Positions 62,943 to 64,000 of a DNA stretch of 64,000 nt are shown here, piece after piece. The position numbers and the translations under genes are program-made. The DNA is taken from positions 124,001 to 188,000 of the forward strand of contig NZ_JACJOU010000019.1 in NCBI RefSeq assembly GCF_014695725.1. Direction: 5' to 3'. This DNA is from Microcoleus sp. FACHB-672. GTDB taxonomy: Bacteria > Cyanobacteriota > Cyanobacteriia > Cyanobacteriales > Oscillatoriaceae. Numbering within the stretch: the first letter of the stretch is position 1; every line of letters starts with the position of its first letter. Under the pieces are notes generated by a model. The model was not told the DNA's origin. It saw only the letters and a list, made by a program, of their open reading frames with translations, and ran no database searches.

Positions 62943-63578
62943 GTGAATATAGCAGAAGGCGTTCAGATTGTTTCTTTTGGCCTGCTGGCTGTGATGATGA
63001 TTGGAGCGGCATTAGGTGTGGTGCTACTCTCCAATATTGTTTACTCAGCCTTTTTGTTGGGCGGTGTATTTATCAGCATTGCAGGGTTGTACCTGTTGCT
63101 GAACGCCGATTTTGTGGCGGCGGCGCAGGTGCTAATCTACGTGGGTGCGGTTAACGTTTTGATTCTGTTTGCCATCATGTTGGTAAACAAGCGTGAAGAT
63201 TTTGTCTACCTTCCCAATGCGTGGATACGCCGGGGGGCAACCGCACTCGTATGTGCCGGCCTATTTGCACTCTTGGGTACGATGGTTGTCACCACTCCTT
63301 GGGCGATTTCCACGGCAACCGCAGCCGGTGGAACCTCCATTGTGGTCATTGGAGAGCATTTCTTTACCGACTTTTTACTGCCCTTTGAGTTAGCATCCGT
63401 ATTGCTGCTCATCGCAATGGTCGGCGCGATCATTTTAGCGCGGCGGGAGTTCTTGCCCGATCCAGGGTCCAACCAGTTAGCTAAGCCGCCGGTGTTGACG
63501 CTGCCAGAACGTCCTCGTGAACTGGCTTCAACAGCGGGAGATAGCACTCAGGGTTCCCCCACTCCCCTCAGTAAATAA
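62943..63578 (+). CDS. ndhG: NAD(P)H-quinone oxidoreductase subunit 6 (NdhG)
   Basis: 211 residues starting at GTG. Five membrane helices homologous to NuoJ/ND6: VVLLSNIVYSAFLLGGVFISIAGLYLLLNADFVAAAQVLIYVGAVNVLILF is the conserved TM2-TM3 block with the pi-bulge region. The C-terminal tail is Pro/Ser-rich and cytoplasmic. It is part of the proton-pumping membrane arm. The ribosome-binding site comes from a heptamer repeat. Confidence 0.97.
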   Translation: MNIAEGVQIVSFGLLAVMMIGAALGVVLLSNIVYSAFLLGGVFISIAGLYLLLNADFVAAAQVLIYVGAVNVLILFAIMLVNKREDFVYLPNAWIRRGATALVCAGLFALLGTMVVTTPWAISTATAAGGTSIVVIGEHFFTDFLLPFELASVLLLIAMVGAIILARREFLPDPGSNQLAKPPVLTLPERPRELASTAGDSTQGSPTPLSK

Positions 63579-63627
63579 GAGAAACTTAGGCTACAGCAGT
63601 TTTGATTGATAGAGAGTAACCGGATTC

Positions 63628-63939
63628 ATGCAACTGCAACTCCAGTATTTCCTATTATTAGCGGCAGCACTTTTCTGCATTGGCATTTTTGGATTAATTA
63701 CCAGCCGAAATGCAGTACGAGTGCTGATGTCCATTGAGTTGCTGCTTAATGCTGTCAATCTCAATTTAATGGGTTTTTCCAACTTTATAGACCCGCAAGA
63801 GATCAAAGGACAAGTGTTTTCCGTGTTTGTGCTGACAGTGGCTGCAGCCGAAGCCGCAGTCGGTCTGGCAATTGTTCTTGCTATCTATCGCAACCGCGAT
63901 ACGGTGGATATGGAACAGTTTAATTTGTTGAAGTGGTGA
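63628..63939 (+). CDS. ndhE: NAD(P)H-quinone oxidoreductase subunit 4L (NdhE)
   Basis: 103 residues, three membrane helices, homologous to NuoK. The two conserved membrane glutamates are in [16 protein letters not shown] and [19 protein letters not shown]. It lies at the interface with NdhG and belongs to the proton path. The gene is complete and closes the ndhAIGE cluster. Confidence 0.98.
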   Translation: MQLQLQYFLLLAAALFCIGIFGLITSRNAVRVLMSIELLLNAVNLNLMGFSNFIDPQEIKGQVFSVFVLTVAAAEAAVGLAIVLAIYRNRDTVDMEQFNLLKW

Positions 63940-63962
63940 CAAATAAGGTTAGATTTTTAACC

Positions 63963-63992
63963 GCAAATAAACGCAGATAAATGCAGATAATT
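63963..63992. repeat. Decamer repeat at the right edge
   Basis: Three ten-base units in tandem: GCAAATAAAC, GCAGATAAAT, GCAGATAATT. Similar tracts occur between genes in many cyanobacteria (from memory). The window ends eight bases later. Confidence 0.5.
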
Positions 63993-64000
63993 ATCTTATA

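Noticed and set aside
59304-63939. gltA and ndhAIGE as one operon
   Set aside because: A good terminator follows gltA, and 548 bases separate it from ndhA.
1-64000. CRISPR array, prophage, transposon or integrase
   Set aside because: No direct-repeat/spacer pattern, no transposase or phage structural gene, and no tRNA-adjacent attachment duplication is visible. The tandem repeats present have units of 7-10 bases.

Overview
The window is cyanobacterial chromosome. The markers are psbU (photosystem II extrinsic subunit), a high-light-inducible protein, the ndhA-ndhI-ndhG-ndhE cluster, a GUN4-domain protein kinase, an HCF173-like SDR/CIA30 protein, an SLH-OprB porin and a TIGR03279-type radical SAM protein. 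Intergenic DNA carries short heptamer tandem repeats and small palindromes typical of filamentous cyanobacteria. The usual cyanobacterial palindrome HIP1 (GCGATCGC) is scarce: I saw four copies. RCCGGY hexamers (mostly GCCGGC, GCCGGT, ACCGGC) are extremely frequent. I see no transposase, integrase, prophage or CRISPR array.

Region 1 (1-26.6 kb) is mixed housekeeping on both strands: a high-light protein, an isochorismatase-like hydrolase, MscS, a GT4 glycosyltransferase, tRNA-Ser(GCU), two cell-wall enzymes (beta-lactamase-fold serine hydrolase, NlpC/P60), a GT2 polyprenyl-sugar transferase, an HTTM-DCC fusion protein, an MFS exporter, tRNA-Arg(ACG), moaC, a CHASE2-PAS-GGDEF diguanylate cyclase, nadB, psbU, an FHA-class III cyclase, a DUF3120-like membrane protein, uppP, the radical SAM protein and the Ser/Thr kinase-GUN4 fusion.

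Region 2 (27-37.8 kb) is entirely minus strand: an RND exporter without a neighbouring adaptor, a membrane-anchored alpha/beta hydrolase, a secreted protein with an SLH-like motif, an orphan C5-cytosine DNA methyltransferase, the HCF173-like protein and alanine racemase.

Region 3 (38.2-56.3 kb) is the most distinctive part. Eight plus-strand genes lie close together: four large receptor-type adenylate cyclases with different extracytoplasmic sensors (CHASE4, DAHL-like, two dCache-like), a di-haem cytochrome-c peroxidase whose stop overlaps the start of the DAHL cyclase, an SLH-OprB porin, and two paralogous lipoprotein solute-binding proteins with no ABC permease or ATPase. The layout suggests several periplasmic inputs feeding one cAMP output. 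The porin and binding proteins would supply or present ligand rather than import it. That interpretation is inference.

Region 4 (56.4-64 kb) has an HNH endonuclease, a DHH phosphoesterase, SixA, citrate synthase and the NDH-1 membrane-arm cluster ndhAIGE. The last gene ends just before the window edge.
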